From: Phycisphaerales bacterium
GTDB taxonomy: Bacteria; Planctomycetota; Phycisphaerae; Phycisphaerales; UBA1924
Direction of reading: 5' to 3'
Length of the DNA: 64,000 nt
Assembly: GCA_020831775.1 (NCBI GenBank)
Contig: JAFIFZ010000035.1
Coordinates: 25,901-89,900 of the forward strand
Position 1 is the first letter of the stretch; every line of letters starts with the position of its first letter. Both the position numbers and the translations under genes were made by a program. Under the pieces are notes generated by a model. That model was not told the origin of the DNA. It was given only the letters and a program-made list of their open reading frames with translations, and did not search any database. Of this stretch, positions 34,423 through 43,398 are shown piece after piece.

Positions 34423-35433
34423 TCAGGCCCGGGTCGCGACCAGCACGCGGGGCAGACCCTCCAGATCGTTGACGATGCGGCAGTCTTTCAGGTCCGGGTG
34501 GGCCCGCGCGAGCTCCAGCACGGCGTCTGCCGTCGAGTCGGCGATCTCGATCGCCAGCAGCCCGCCCGGGGCGAGCAGGGCCGGGGCGTGCTCGATCAGC
34601 GGGCGGACGAACCGGAGCCCGTCGGGTCCGGCGCGCAGGGCGTGGGTCGGCTCGTGGTTTTTCACATTGGGCTCGACCTTCGCCCACTCGCAGTCGGGAA
34701 TGTAGGGGGGGTTGGAGACGATCGCGTCGAGGGGCGGTTCGCCCGCGAGCGGTTCGAGCAGGTCGCCCTGGCGGAACTCGACGCGGGGGAGGACGCCGCA
34801 GGATTCGGCGTTGGCTTTCGCAAGCTCGATCGCGTCGGGAGAGATGTCGGTGGCGATGGCGGTCGCGTGGGGGAGGTTTTTGAGCAGGGCGCAGACGATT
34901 GCGCCCGAGCCGACGCCGATGTCGACGATGCGGACGCTCGGTGGGGCGGGGGGCGGCGACGCTGCTGGGAGCTCGGGCTCGGTCTCAGTCTCGACCTCGG
35001 CTTGGGGCTCGGGTGTGATTTCGGGATCGACCGGCGGCTCCTCGGGCACCCTCGGCTTGAAGTGTTCGAGCACGAGATCAACGAGGGTCTCGGTCGCGGG
35101 GCGCGGGATGAGCACGCGCGGGTCGACGGTGAAGCGGATGCCGTAGAACCAGGCCTCGCCGGCGATGTACTGCACGGGCTCGTGCTTGAGCGCTCGTCCG
35201 ACCAGAGCGCGCAGGGCGTCGCGTTCGGCGCTGGAGGCGGGGCGGTCGGCGTCGGTGTAGAGCGACATGCGGTCGCAGCCGATCGCGCGGGTGAGCAGCA
35301 TCTCGGCGAGCAGGCGGGGCGAGTCCATCTCCCGCTCGGCGAAGGTCGTGCTCATCCACGCGAGCAGTCGCCGTGTGGTCCAGGCGTCTTCGCTTGCCGG
35401 TGTGGTGGGGGCTGGCTTTGGGGCTTCGGTCAT
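34423..35433 (-). CDS. prmC: Peptide chain release factor N5-glutamine methyltransferase
   Basis: 336-residue SAM-dependent enzyme methylating the Gln of the GGQ motif in release factors. N-terminal helical domain, then R-V-L-I-P-R-P-A-T-E (107-116), the SAM-binding V-D-I-G-V-G-S-G-A-I and the catalytic N-P-P-Y at 241-244. A Pro/Glu-rich insert (~129-165) separates the helical and catalytic domains and is not usual. The ATG overlaps the polA stop (ATGA, 35430-35433), so the gene is coupled to polA. Confidence 0.92.
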   Translation of the reverse strand: MTEAPKPAPTTPASEDAWTTRRLLAWMSTTFAEREMDSPRLLAEMLLTRAIGCDRMSLYTDADRPASSAERDALRALVGRALKHEPVQYIAGEAWFYGIRFTVDPRVLIPRPATETLVDLVLEHFKPRVPEEPPVDPEITPEPQAEVETETEPELPAASPPPAPPSVRIVDIGVGSGAIVCALLKNLPHATAIATDISPDAIELAKANAESCGVLPRVEFRQGDLLEPLAGEPPLDAIVSNPPYIPDCEWAKVEPNVKNHEPTHALRAGPDGLRFVRPLIEHAPALLAPGGLLAIEIADSTADAVLELARAHPDLKDCRIVNDLEGLPRVLVATRA

Positions 35434-38348
35434 TTGCTCTCGTACCAGTTGGTGGCGATGCCCGCCTCGACCTTCAGCGGGACATCGAGCGACATGGCGC
35501 TTTCCATGCGGCTCGTGATGAGGGCGAGGGCCTCTTGCGCGTGTTCCTCGGGCGCTTCGAAGACGAGCTCGTCGTGGATCTGCAGCAGCATCTGCACGCC
35601 CGGGACCTCGGGGGCCTTGCTGTCGCGAAGATGCGAGGCGTGCTCTGAGAGGCGGGCGTGCAGGTCGACCATCGCGATCTTGATGAGGTCGGCGGCAGAG
35701 CCCTGCACGACCGAGTTGATCGCCATGCGCTCGGCGAGGGCCCGACGCTGCGGGTTGGTCGCGTCGATCTCGGTGATCGGACGCCGGCGTTTGAGCATCG
35801 TTTCGACATACCCGTGGCTTCGGGCGTACTCGATGCATTCCTGGAGGAAGGTGGTGATGCCGGCGAAGCGTCGCTTGTAGCCGTCGATGATGGCGGCGGC
35901 CTCGTCGTTGCCGACGCCGAGGCGCCGGGCGAGCCCGTAGGGTGTGATGCCGTAGACGATGCCGAAGTTGACCATCTTGGCGCCGCCTCGCTGCTCGCGG
36001 GTGACTTCCTCGGGTTTGACGGCGTGGATCTGTGCGGCGACGGCGGTGTGGATGTCGTCGTCGCGTTTGAAGGCCTCGATGAGGGCCGGGTCGCGCGAGA
36101 GGTGGGCGAGCAGGCGGAGCTCGATCTGCGAGTAGTCGGCGGTGATGAGCACGCGCCCTGGCGGGGCGACGAAGGCGCGACGGATCTCACGCCCGATGTC
36201 GGTGCGGATCGGGATGTTCTGGAGGTTGGGGTCGCTCGACGACAGGCGGCCGGTCGCCGCGACGGTCTGGTTGAACGAGGCGTGGATGCGCTTGGTCTCG
36301 GGGTGGATCTCGTCCTTGAGGGCGCCGAGGTAGGTGTTGACGAGCTTGGTGAGCTGGCGGTATTCGAGGATCAGGCCGGGGATCGGCGTGGTGATCTCGG
36401 GGGCGGAGGCGAGCTTGTCGAGGACTTCCGCGTCGGTGGAGGGGCCGGTCTTGCCGCGGCGGAGGGGGCGGAGGCCGAGGCCGGGCTCGTCGGCCTCGGG
36501 CTTGTTGAAGAGGACGCCCGCGAGTTGCTTGGGCGAGTCGGGGTCGAAGGAGCGGCCGGCCTCCTCCATCGCGGCGTCCTGGATCTTGCGCTTCAGCTCG
36601 ACGATCTGGGTTTCGAGGCGTTCGCGTTGGCGGTCGAGCTCGCTGGGATCGACGAGCACGCCGTTGTACTCGAGCTCGGCCAGCACCTCGACCAGCGGCA
36701 TTTCGAGCGTGGCGGCGAGGTGATCGAGGCCCATCTCGGTGAGCTTGGGGCGCATGAGCTGGCAGAGGCGGAGGGTGATGTCCGCGTCTTCGGCGGCGTA
36801 GTCGGTCGCCGCGTCGAGCGGGACGGTGTCGAAGGTGCGCTGGTGCTTGCCAGAGCCGATGAGGTCCTTGATCGAGATGGTCTGGTGGTTCAGCAGGGCG
36901 AGGGCGAGGGCGTCCATCGAGTGGCTGGAGCGTGAGGCGTCGATGAGGTAGCTGGCGATCATCGAGTCGCAGGAGGCGGGGTCGCTCAGCCCACGCAGTT
37001 CGACGCCGGCTCTGCGGAGCACCAGCAGGTCGTACTTGAGGTTGTGCCCGTACTTGGGCTTCTCGGGGTCTTCCAGGAGCGGGCGGAGGGCGTCGAGGAC
37101 GGTCTGCTCGTCGAGGTGCGTGTCGGGTTCGGGCGAGCGGACCGGGACATACCAGCCCGACCCGGCCTCAATCGAGAACGAGAGCCCGCAGAGCTCGGCC
37201 CGCATCGGGCTGACGCTCGTCGTCTCGGTGTCGACGGCGAAGACGGGGGCGCTCTTGAGAGCCTTGACGAGCGCGTCGAGCTCCTGCGTTGTGCGCACGC
37301 ACCGGTAGTCGCCGGCCGTCTCGGTGCGCTCGATGCGGGTCTGCTCGATGGAATCGAAGAGCCCGCCCGGCTCGGCACGCGCCGACGATCTGGTCGCGGG
37401 CCGGGTGTTGGCGCCTGCATCGGCGCCGGCATCGGCTTGGCCCGCTCCGCCGGTGATGGCCTTGAGCTCGTCCTGGTACCGGTTGAAGCCGAGCTCGCGG
37501 AGGATCGGGGCGAGGGCCTCGGGGTGCAGCGCATCCGTCGAGGCCCGGTTGAGGTCCAGCTCGAAGTCGACATCGTCGCGGAGTGTGACGAGCCGGCGCG
37601 AAAGGTCGAGGCGGCCCGCGGCTTCGCGCAGCTTCTCGCCCCGTTTGCCCTTGATCTCGTCGGCGCGCGCGAGCAGCTCGTCGAGGGAGCCGTAGTCGGC
37701 GATGAGCTTCGCGGCGGTCTTGGGCCCGACGCCTTCGACGCCAGGGACGTTGTCGACCGTGTCGCCCATGAGCGCGAGCATGTCGATCACGCGGTCGGGC
37801 GTGATGCCGGTTTCTTCCTTGAGGGTGTCGGCGGTGATGAGCTCGTCTTTGTGCGCGTCGTAGAGCTCGACGCGCCCGGTTTCGAGGAGCTGCTTGAGGT
37901 CCTTGTCCTTGCTGACGATGCGGATGCGCAGGTCGGGCTGCTCTTTTCGCAGCTTCCTCACCATCGTGGCGATGACATCGTCGGCCTCGAAGCCCTCTGC
38001 GCCAAGCAGGGGCACGCCCACCGCTTCGAGGATCTTCAGGCACCGCTCGACCTGCTGCGGCAGGTCCTCCGGTGGCGGGGGGCGCGTCGCCTTGTACTCG
38101 GGGTAGAGCTTCGAGCGGAAGGTGCCCCGGTCGCCCGAGACATCCAGGGCGACGGCGAGGTAGTCGGGGCGGTTGTTCGGGCCGTCGGCCGCGAGACCCT
38201 CGCCGCGCAGCAGCTTGAGCAGCAGGCCGACGAAGCCGAAGGTGAGGTTGGTCGGCTCGCCCGTGACGGGGCTGGTCATGGGCGTGCGGATGGCGTGGTA
38301 GGCCCGGAAGAACTGCGCGTAGCCGTCGATGATGTACAGGGTCCGCAT
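35430..38348 (-). CDS. polA: DNA polymerase I
   Basis: 972 residues with three active domains. The 5'-3' exonuclease includes E-A-D-D-V-I-A-T and V-E-G-V-G-P-K-T-A. Proofreading residues are intact: D-T-E at 373-375, N-L-K-Y-D at 436-440 and Y517-x-x-x-D521. The polymerase has motif A D-Y-S-Q-I-E-L-R, motif B with K-M-V-N-F-G-I-V-Y-G and motif C I-H-D-E-L-V-F-E. A ~40-residue Ala/Gly-rich linker (~300-340) joins the first two domains. It is 20 bases after the GlmU-like gene, yet TAACCT lies 6 bases before its ATG, so it may also have its own leaderless promoter. Confidence 0.97.
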   Translation of the reverse strand: MRTLYIIDGYAQFFRAYHAIRTPMTSPVTGEPTNLTFGFVGLLLKLLRGEGLAADGPNNRPDYLAVALDVSGDRGTFRSKLYPEYKATRPPPPEDLPQQVERCLKILEAVGVPLLGAEGFEADDVIATMVRKLRKEQPDLRIRIVSKDKDLKQLLETGRVELYDAHKDELITADTLKEETGITPDRVIDMLALMGDTVDNVPGVEGVGPKTAAKLIADYGSLDELLARADEIKGKRGEKLREAAGRLDLSRRLVTLRDDVDFELDLNRASTDALHPEALAPILRELGFNRYQDELKAITGGAGQADAGADAGANTRPATRSSARAEPGGLFDSIEQTRIERTETAGDYRCVRTTQELDALVKALKSAPVFAVDTETTSVSPMRAELCGLSFSIEAGSGWYVPVRSPEPDTHLDEQTVLDALRPLLEDPEKPKYGHNLKYDLLVLRRAGVELRGLSDPASCDSMIASYLIDASRSSHSMDALALALLNHQTISIKDLIGSGKHQRTFDTVPLDAATDYAAEDADITLRLCQLMRPKLTEMGLDHLAATLEMPLVEVLAELEYNGVLVDPSELDRQRERLETQIVELKRKIQDAAMEEAGRSFDPDSPKQLAGVLFNKPEADEPGLGLRPLRRGKTGPSTDAEVLDKLASAPEITTPIPGLILEYRQLTKLVNTYLGALKDEIHPETKRIHASFNQTVAATGRLSSSDPNLQNIPIRTDIGREIRRAFVAPPGRVLITADYSQIELRLLAHLSRDPALIEAFKRDDDIHTAVAAQIHAVKPEEVTREQRGGAKMVNFGIVYGITPYGLARRLGVGNDEAAAIIDGYKRRFAGITTFLQECIEYARSHGYVETMLKRRRPITEIDATNPQRRALAERMAINSVVQGSAADLIKIAMVDLHARLSEHASHLRDSKAPEVPGVQMLLQIHDELVFEAPEEHAQEALALITSRMESAMSLDVPLKVEAGIATNWYESK

Positions 38349-38354
38349 GGCGGC

Positions 38355-38360
38355 AGGTTA
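38355..38360 (-). promoter_or_regulatory. Candidate -10 element of a leaderless promoter (polA)
   Basis: TAACCT on the minus strand ends 6 bases before the polA ATG, within the 20-base gap after the GlmU-like gene. Confidence 0.45.
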
Positions 38361-38368
38361 GCCCGTGC

Positions 38369-39583
38369 TCAGGCGTCGCGTTCGGCGTGGAGTTGCCTGA
38401 GGCGTGCGGCGTAGGCCTCTCCGGGCTCGATGTCGCGCCGGCTCATCGCCTTCTGGGCGACATCCATGAACTTGTCGAAGCGGTAGACGCGGTCGCCCTC
38501 GTCGGTCGCCCAGGTGAACGGGGCGACGCAGCCCGAGACGGGCGTCGAGCGGGCGAACATGCTCCCGGTGTGGAGGACCGAGCCGGTCATGATGCGCGTG
38601 CCGATGGCGGTTTTGACATGGTCGCCGATGATCGCGCCGAGGAAGGTCTCCCCGGTGCGTTCGCGGGGCCCGCCGGGGGTGGCTTGGCAGATCACCTCCG
38701 AGTAGGTGTTCAGCAGGTTGGAGTTGTTGGTCGCGGCGCCGAGGTTCACCCACTCGCCGACCCACGAGTCGCCGAGGAACCCGTCGTGGGCCTTGTTGGC
38801 GTAGCCCTGGAAGACGACGCCGGAGATCTCGCCGGCGACCTTGCACGAGGGGCCGATCGCGGTGTGGGGTCGGATGACGGCGTGCTCGTTGATGCGGCTG
38901 GACCGCCCGACAAAGACCGGGCCGATCAGCGTCGCGCCGGGGCGGATCACCACGCCCGGGCCGATGACGATCGGGCCCTCTTCGGCGACGAGCGTGACAT
39001 TGGGGTAGATCGTCGCGCTCGGGTCGATCACGACGCGGTGCTCGCCGATGACGGTCACCCCCGTGGGCGGGGCGTGAGGCTCGCCCCTCGTCAGCAGTTC
39101 GGCGTCGACACGCATCGCGGTGTCGCGGATCGAGCGGACATGCCACGGGCGGGACATCAGCAGTTGCTGGGGGAAGCGTCGGTCGGTGACGCCCTCGGGC
39201 GAATCGCCGTCGAGCAGCGCGCGGAGTTGGGCGCTGGTGACCTTTGCGCCGATGATGTGCCCGGACTCTTCTTCCCGGAAGACGGCGCCGGGTTCGAGCT
39301 CGTCGATCTCGCGCAGGGGGAGCGGGCAGCGGCCGTTGATCGCCAGGCGGGGGGTGTCGTCGTCGGGGAGCCTGTTGACGGGGAGGTCGTTCCTGTCGCG
39401 CGTGAGGTCGGCGAACGCCGGCTGGACGACCAGACCGATCGGGCGCACACCCAGCCCGTCGGCGACGCGCCGGAGGTTGGTCAGGGCCCCGCAGCGGACC
39501 GCGAAGGCGGGGCGGAGGTCGGTCAGCGGGGCGAGCTGCCCGAGCCCGTCGTCGAAAAAGATCGCTTCGTTGTTTCCGGCCAT
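38369..39583 (-). CDS. Bifunctional GlmU-like UDP-GlcNAc diphosphorylase/GlcN-1-P acetyltransferase (alternative type)
   Basis: 404 residues. The N-terminal half (F-F-D-D-G, L-A-P-L-T-D-L-R-P-A-F-A-V-R-C-G) lacks the usual GlmU G-x-G-T-x-M-x-S-x-x-P-K loop. The C-terminal half is a left-handed beta-helix with hexapeptide repeats (V-I-G-P-G-V-V-I-R-P-G-A and F-L-G-D-S-W-V-G-E-W-V-N-L-G). This fits the alternative GlmU of Bacteroidetes, Chlamydiae and planctomycetes, predicted to supply UDP-GlcNAc for cell wall and lipopolysaccharide. Location between mreD and polA links precursor supply with shape genes. A TACACT hexamer lies 9 bases before the ATG. Confidence 0.78.
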   Translation of the reverse strand: MAGNNEAIFFDDGLGQLAPLTDLRPAFAVRCGALTNLRRVADGLGVRPIGLVVQPAFADLTRDRNDLPVNRLPDDDTPRLAINGRCPLPLREIDELEPGAVFREEESGHIIGAKVTSAQLRALLDGDSPEGVTDRRFPQQLLMSRPWHVRSIRDTAMRVDAELLTRGEPHAPPTGVTVIGEHRVVIDPSATIYPNVTLVAEEGPIVIGPGVVIRPGATLIGPVFVGRSSRINEHAVIRPHTAIGPSCKVAGEISGVVFQGYANKAHDGFLGDSWVGEWVNLGAATNNSNLLNTYSEVICQATPGGPRERTGETFLGAIIGDHVKTAIGTRIMTGSVLHTGSMFARSTPVSGCVAPFTWATDEGDRVYRFDKFMDVAQKAMSRRDIEPGEAYAARLRQLHAERDA

Positions 39584-39592
39584 CGTGGGGAG

Positions 39593-39598
39593 AGTGTA
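39593..39598 (-). promoter_or_regulatory. Candidate -10 element upstream of the GlmU-like gene
   Basis: TACACT on the minus strand, 9 bases before the ATG and within the 51-base gap after mreD; spacing is at the long end of the leaderless group. Confidence 0.35.
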
Positions 39599-39634
39599 AC
39601 GGTCCGCCGGGCGCGGCGCTGGCGGGCGTCGGGC

Positions 39635-40210
39635 TCAGTTCCGGCGGCCGCCCGAGCCCCTGCCCAGGAACTCGGCACTCATCGCCTGCCCGAACAGCGG
39701 CGCCAGGGGCACGAGCACCAGCGCCAGCACCAGCCCGGCGACGCCGGTGTAGACCGCGCTGAGCAGTGCTGCGCCGAGGCGTTCGCCGGCGCTCCAGACG
39801 ATCGGGTCGTAGGCGTTGCGGACGGTCAGGGCGGCGACGCGGACGATGTCGCTGACGCCCGCGGCGCCGACGCTCAGGATCGCCAGTGTCACCGGGTTTC
39901 GCTTCATCACCAGCGAGCGGGCGGACAGGACGAGCTGGGCGCCGAGCATCGTGCCGATGACGCCCGGCCCGACGATGACGGTCGCGCCGCCGCCATCGAG
40001 GCTGACGACCGTCACAAGATCACGGGCGAGGCCGGCGAAGAGGGCGAACCAGAGCGCGGCCTTGGCGGGGGCGGCGAGGGCGACGAAGACGACCAGCGGG
40101 ATCACCAGGCTCGGCCCGATCGACCACGCGCCGATGGCGAGCAGATCCCGCAGACCGACCTCCAGCCCGAGCGACAGCCAGAGCGCGACGCCGAGGACGA
40201 TCGGGTTCAT
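39635..40210 (-). CDS. mreD: Rod shape-determining protein MreD (probable)
   Basis: 191 residues, strongly hydrophobic with five or six membrane segments; MreD sequences are poorly conserved, so the call rests mainly on position directly after mreC and on topology. Its ATG overlaps the mreC stop (ATGA, 40207-40210). A polar ~10-residue tail ends the protein. It would link MreC and the cell-wall synthesis machinery; no rodA or class B PBP follows in the window. Confidence 0.75.
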   Translation of the reverse strand: MNPIVLGVALWLSLGLEVGLRDLLAIGAWSIGPSLVIPLVVFVALAAPAKAALWFALFAGLARDLVTVVSLDGGGATVIVGPGVIGTMLGAQLVLSARSLVMKRNPVTLAILSVGAAGVSDIVRVAALTVRNAYDPIVWSAGERLGAALLSAVYTGVAGLVLALVLVPLAPLFGQAMSAEFLGRGSGGRRN

Positions 40211-41103
40211 CGGCGTCCCTCCGGCGCGGGCTCGATGCCGACGCGGTCGCCCTCGGGCGTCAGACGCATCACCACTTCGCTGACGCGGGTGATGTCCAGG
40301 CTCGGGCGGACGATGACGATCAGGCGGAGGGGGTTGTCGGGGGCGGGTTCGAGGCGGACGACGCGGCCGATCAACAGCATCTGGGCGTTTCTGGGCCAGG
40401 TCTGGTCGTCGAGGCGGACCTCGTCGCCCGGGGCGACCGACGGGGGCTCGGTCCCTCCCGGGCGTTCCAGGGGCCCGGCCAGCAGCCCGCCCCCGACCGG
40501 GCGGAGGACGCACAGGAGCGCGGGGCTGCCGTCGGAGGGGATGACTCGCCCCTGGACCGGGCCCGCGGCGCTGTCGGTCACGGGGCGGACCAGCGAGCTG
40601 GCGGCCCCGACACTGACGACCCGGCCGACGAGCTGGTGGCCTTTGGTCGCTACGGCGTTCTCGTGGACGCCCAGCCCTCGCCCGATGCGGACGCGGAGGG
40701 CGCCGCCGGAGAGATCGCTCGCCCCAACGATGACCGGGGCGCCGATGAGGCGGACGGGGAGCTCGGGGTTGACCGAGACGCCGGATTGGAGCTCTCTGAT
40801 GCGTTCGCGGAGTTCTTCGTTGCGGGCTCGCTCGCGGTAGTAGAGGGCCTTGAAGCCTTCGATCTCTTCTTTGAGCGAGCGGACGATGGCTGGGTCACCC
40901 GTGTCGCGTTCGGCGGGGATCACCCAGCGGGCGAAGCTGCTGACGGGGTGGCTGATGGGGGCGATCAGCGCAAAGGCGAGCCCGCCGAGGGGTTCGAGCC
41001 AAGCGGTGCGGCGAGCCGGAATGAAAGTGAACAGGACCGCGAGCACGATGCAGATCGGCATTGCGAAGAGAGCGAGCGGTCTGTTGCGGCCCCTGCGCGG
41101 CAT
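40207..41103 (-). CDS. mreC: Rod shape-determining protein MreC
   Basis: 298 residues: short basic cytoplasmic tail, one membrane segment (~12-30), a coiled coil (~75-110, E-E-I-E-G-F-K-A-L-Y-Y-R) and the periplasmic beta-barrel domains with G-L-G-V-H-E-N-A-V-A and L-V-G-R-V-V-S-V. Typical of MreC, which organises cell-wall synthesis with MreB and PBP2. Starts 27 bases after mreB. Confidence 0.88.
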   Translation of the reverse strand: MPRRGRNRPLALFAMPICIVLAVLFTFIPARRTAWLEPLGGLAFALIAPISHPVSSFARWVIPAERDTGDPAIVRSLKEEIEGFKALYYRERARNEELRERIRELQSGVSVNPELPVRLIGAPVIVGASDLSGGALRVRIGRGLGVHENAVATKGHQLVGRVVSVGAASSLVRPVTDSAAGPVQGRVIPSDGSPALLCVLRPVGGGLLAGPLERPGGTEPPSVAPGDEVRLDDQTWPRNAQMLLIGRVVRLEPAPDNPLRLIVIVRPSLDITRVSEVVMRLTPEGDRVGIEPAPEGRR

Positions 41104-41130
41104 CGGGCGCAGCCTCCTCCGCGCGATCGG

Positions 41131-42183
41131 CTACGCGATGTCCAGGTCGTTTTCGAGCACTTGCTTCCACTCCTCGAAGTGTTCGAGGAAGAGGGCGGTG
41201 CCGCGGGCGACGCAGGTGAGCGGGTCGTCGGCGAGACGGGCCTCGAGGCCGGTGGCCTTCTGGATGACGATCGGCAGTCCCTTGAGCAGGGCGCCGCCGC
41301 CGGCGAGGGTGATGCCCTTCTCGACGAGGTCGGCCGCGAGCTCGGGCTCGGCGCGTTCGAGCGTTCGTGTGACGGTGTCGATGATCGCCTGGATCGGTTC
41401 CTGGAGCGCTTCGCGGATCTCGCCGGAGGTGATGGTGGTTTTGCGGGGCAGGCCGGAGATCATGTCGCGCCCGCGGACATCCATCTCCGTCTCCTCGCCG
41501 ACCAGCGCGGCAGAGCCGATCTGGATCTTGATGCGTTCGGAGGTCTGCTCTCCGATCATCAGGTTGTAGGTGCGCTTCATGTGGTTGATGATCGCCTCGT
41601 CCATGTCGTCGCCTGCGACGCGGACGGACTCGCAGGTGGCGATGTCGCCCAGGGACATGATGGCGACCTCTGTGGTGCCGCCCCCGATGTCGACGATCAT
41701 GCTGGCCATGGGCTCGGCGACGGGCAGGCCTGCGCCGATGGCGGCGGCGACGGGCTCCTCGATGAGGAAGGTGCGTCGGGCGCCGGCCCTGCGGGCCGAG
41801 TCGTAGACAGCTCGCTTCTCGACGAGGGTGATGCCCGAGGGGACGCTGACGACGACGCGCGGGCCGATGATCTTGCCTCGGCCGTTCACCTTGCGGATGA
41901 AGTAGCCGAGCATGGCCTCGGTGATGTCGAAGTCGGAGATGACGCCGTCCTTGAGGGGGCGGATCGCGGTGATCGAGCCGGGGGTCTTGCCGAGCATCTC
42001 CTTGGCGACCCAGCCGACGGCCTGGCCGTCCTTGAGGACCTGGTTTGTGCCCTTTTTAACGGCGACAACGCTCGGCTCGTTGAGCACGATGCCCTGTCCA
42101 CGCACAGCGACGAGGGTGTTGCAGGTGCCCAGGTCGATGCCCATGTCAACGCTGAATAGTCCGAGCAGTCGATCGAACAGCAC
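41131..42183 (-). CDS. mreB: Rod shape-determining protein MreB (actin homologue)
   Basis: 350 residues. The actin-fold phosphate loops M-G-I-D-L-G-T-C-N-T-L-V and I-V-D-I-G-G-G-T-T-E-V-A-I are present, as is the adenosine motif L-A-G-G-G-A-L-L-K-G-L. The family usually has T-A-N-T; here it is T-C-N-T. I start it at GTG 42183, giving V-L-F-D-R-L-L-G-L-F; the open frame continues upstream without family resemblance. First gene of the mreBCD unit. MreBCD is absent from many planctomycetes, so its presence supports a Phycisphaerae origin. Confidence 0.95.
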   Translation of the reverse strand: MLFDRLLGLFSVDMGIDLGTCNTLVAVRGQGIVLNEPSVVAVKKGTNQVLKDGQAVGWVAKEMLGKTPGSITAIRPLKDGVISDFDITEAMLGYFIRKVNGRGKIIGPRVVVSVPSGITLVEKRAVYDSARRAGARRTFLIEEPVAAAIGAGLPVAEPMASMIVDIGGGTTEVAIMSLGDIATCESVRVAGDDMDEAIINHMKRTYNLMIGEQTSERIKIQIGSAALVGEETEMDVRGRDMISGLPRKTTITSGEIREALQEPIQAIIDTVTRTLERAEPELAADLVEKGITLAGGGALLKGLPIVIQKATGLEARLADDPLTCVARGTALFLEHFEEWKQVLENDLDIA

Positions 42184-42360
42184 CGGTGTCTCTTTGCCGT
42201 CGTGGCGCGTGTGCGGACGGTGATGGGGAACCTTGCCGCGGGGAAAACGGTCCTTCGGCCCCGCGGACAAACCGCCCAGAAGGTATCGGGGCCGGGGGTG
42301 CAAAGCCAGTGACGAGGGGGCCGGGCTGTCGTTTCGGGGGGAAGTACTGCTTTGGCGCAG

Positions 42361-42400
42361 AAGAAAAGCCGCCGGGCCCCGGGGGGGTGACCGACGGCGG
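42361..42400 (-). terminator. Probable terminator of the coiled-coil membrane protein gene
   Basis: On the minus strand an imperfect GC-rich hairpin (outer arms CCGCCG / CGGCGG, inner CCCCCGGGG) is followed by CTTTTCTT, about 50-85 bases after the gene's stop and before mreB. Confidence 0.5.
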
Positions 42401-42447
42401 GTGCGTGTGGATGGAAGCTCGGGCGGGAGGCCCCGCGAACCGGGGGT

Positions 42448-43398
42448 TCAGCCTCGGCCGGCGACCGATGAGCCCTCGGCGCGGGTGCGGCGCTCGCGGG
42501 CGGGCTTCTCCTCGTCGGGCTCGACGATGACCTCGGGGAGGCTGAGCACCTCGCCTCGGGTCTCGCGACCGGTGGCGGAGGAGCGGGCCCGGACACGGGC
42601 GCGGGTCTCGTAGTCGTTCTCGAGCTCGTTGCCGACCAGGCGCTCGAAGCGGCGGCTGTGCTGGTTCTCAAGGGCGGCCATGTGCTTCTGGAAGTCGCCG
42701 ATGCCTGCGGCCTGGTAGCGATCGAATTCGCGGATGCGGGACTCGCGTTCCTCCATGATGGCCAGGAGGCGCTCGTTGCGTTCGTAGGTGTCGATGCGGC
42801 GCTCGATCTCCCAGACTTGGGCCTGGAGCTCGAGCTCCTCGGCGATGAGCTTGGCGTGCAGCTCGCCGAGGCGCCGCTCCTGCTGGCGGAGGTGGTCGAG
42901 GTCTTCGGAGAGGCGGTCGATGCTGCTCTCGTAGGAGTCACGGAGGCGGGAGATGTTGGTGGCCTTGGCGTAGGCGTCGCGGGTGGTGAGGGTCTGCTCG
43001 CCGAAGCGGACGCGGACGACGCCGAAGCCGCCGTCACGCCTGCGCTCGTCGGCCTTGGTCAGCAGCGTTTCGAGCTGCTGGAGGTCTTCGTCTGCGAAGG
43101 AGACGACGCTCTTTGCGATCGCGAGCTCGTGCTCGATCTCGCCGATCTGGTGGCGGACATCGTCGAGATCGCGTTCGAGCGTCGCGAGCCTCTTGGGGTA
43201 CTGCTCTTGCAGCCTGGTGAGTTTGGTGCGCAGGACGACGGGGTCGTCGATCGCTCGGTCGATCGACGAGTTGATTTTGTCTCGGGCCTTGCCGGCCAGG
43301 TGCATCACGCGGTCTGGCCCGGCAAGCGCGACCGCCGCGACGCCGACGACCGCAGTGATCAGGCCGAGGCGAACAGTTCCTTTGATCAAGCCGCACAT
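42448..43398 (-). CDS. Membrane-anchored coiled-coil protein of unknown function
   Basis: 316 residues. A hydrophobic N-terminal segment (~8-26, signal anchor or signal peptide) is followed by a long charged coiled coil (~50-260; many Glu, Arg and Leu in heptad-like pattern) and a disordered Arg/Glu-rich tail. It resembles PspA/IM30-like or envelope coiled-coil proteins in build only; I see no family signature. GGAGGAA lies 7 bases before the ATG, one of the clearest Shine-Dalgarno sequences in the window. Convergence with nothing; mreB lies downstream on the same strand beyond a terminator. Confidence 0.65.
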   Translation of the reverse strand: MCGLIKGTVRLGLITAVVGVAAVALAGPDRVMHLAGKARDKINSSIDRAIDDPVVLRTKLTRLQEQYPKRLATLERDLDDVRHQIGEIEHELAIAKSVVSFADEDLQQLETLLTKADERRRDGGFGVVRVRFGEQTLTTRDAYAKATNISRLRDSYESSIDRLSEDLDHLRQQERRLGELHAKLIAEELELQAQVWEIERRIDTYERNERLLAIMEERESRIREFDRYQAAGIGDFQKHMAALENQHSRRFERLVGNELENDYETRARVRARSSATGRETRGEVLSLPEVIVEPDEEKPARERRTRAEGSSVAGRG

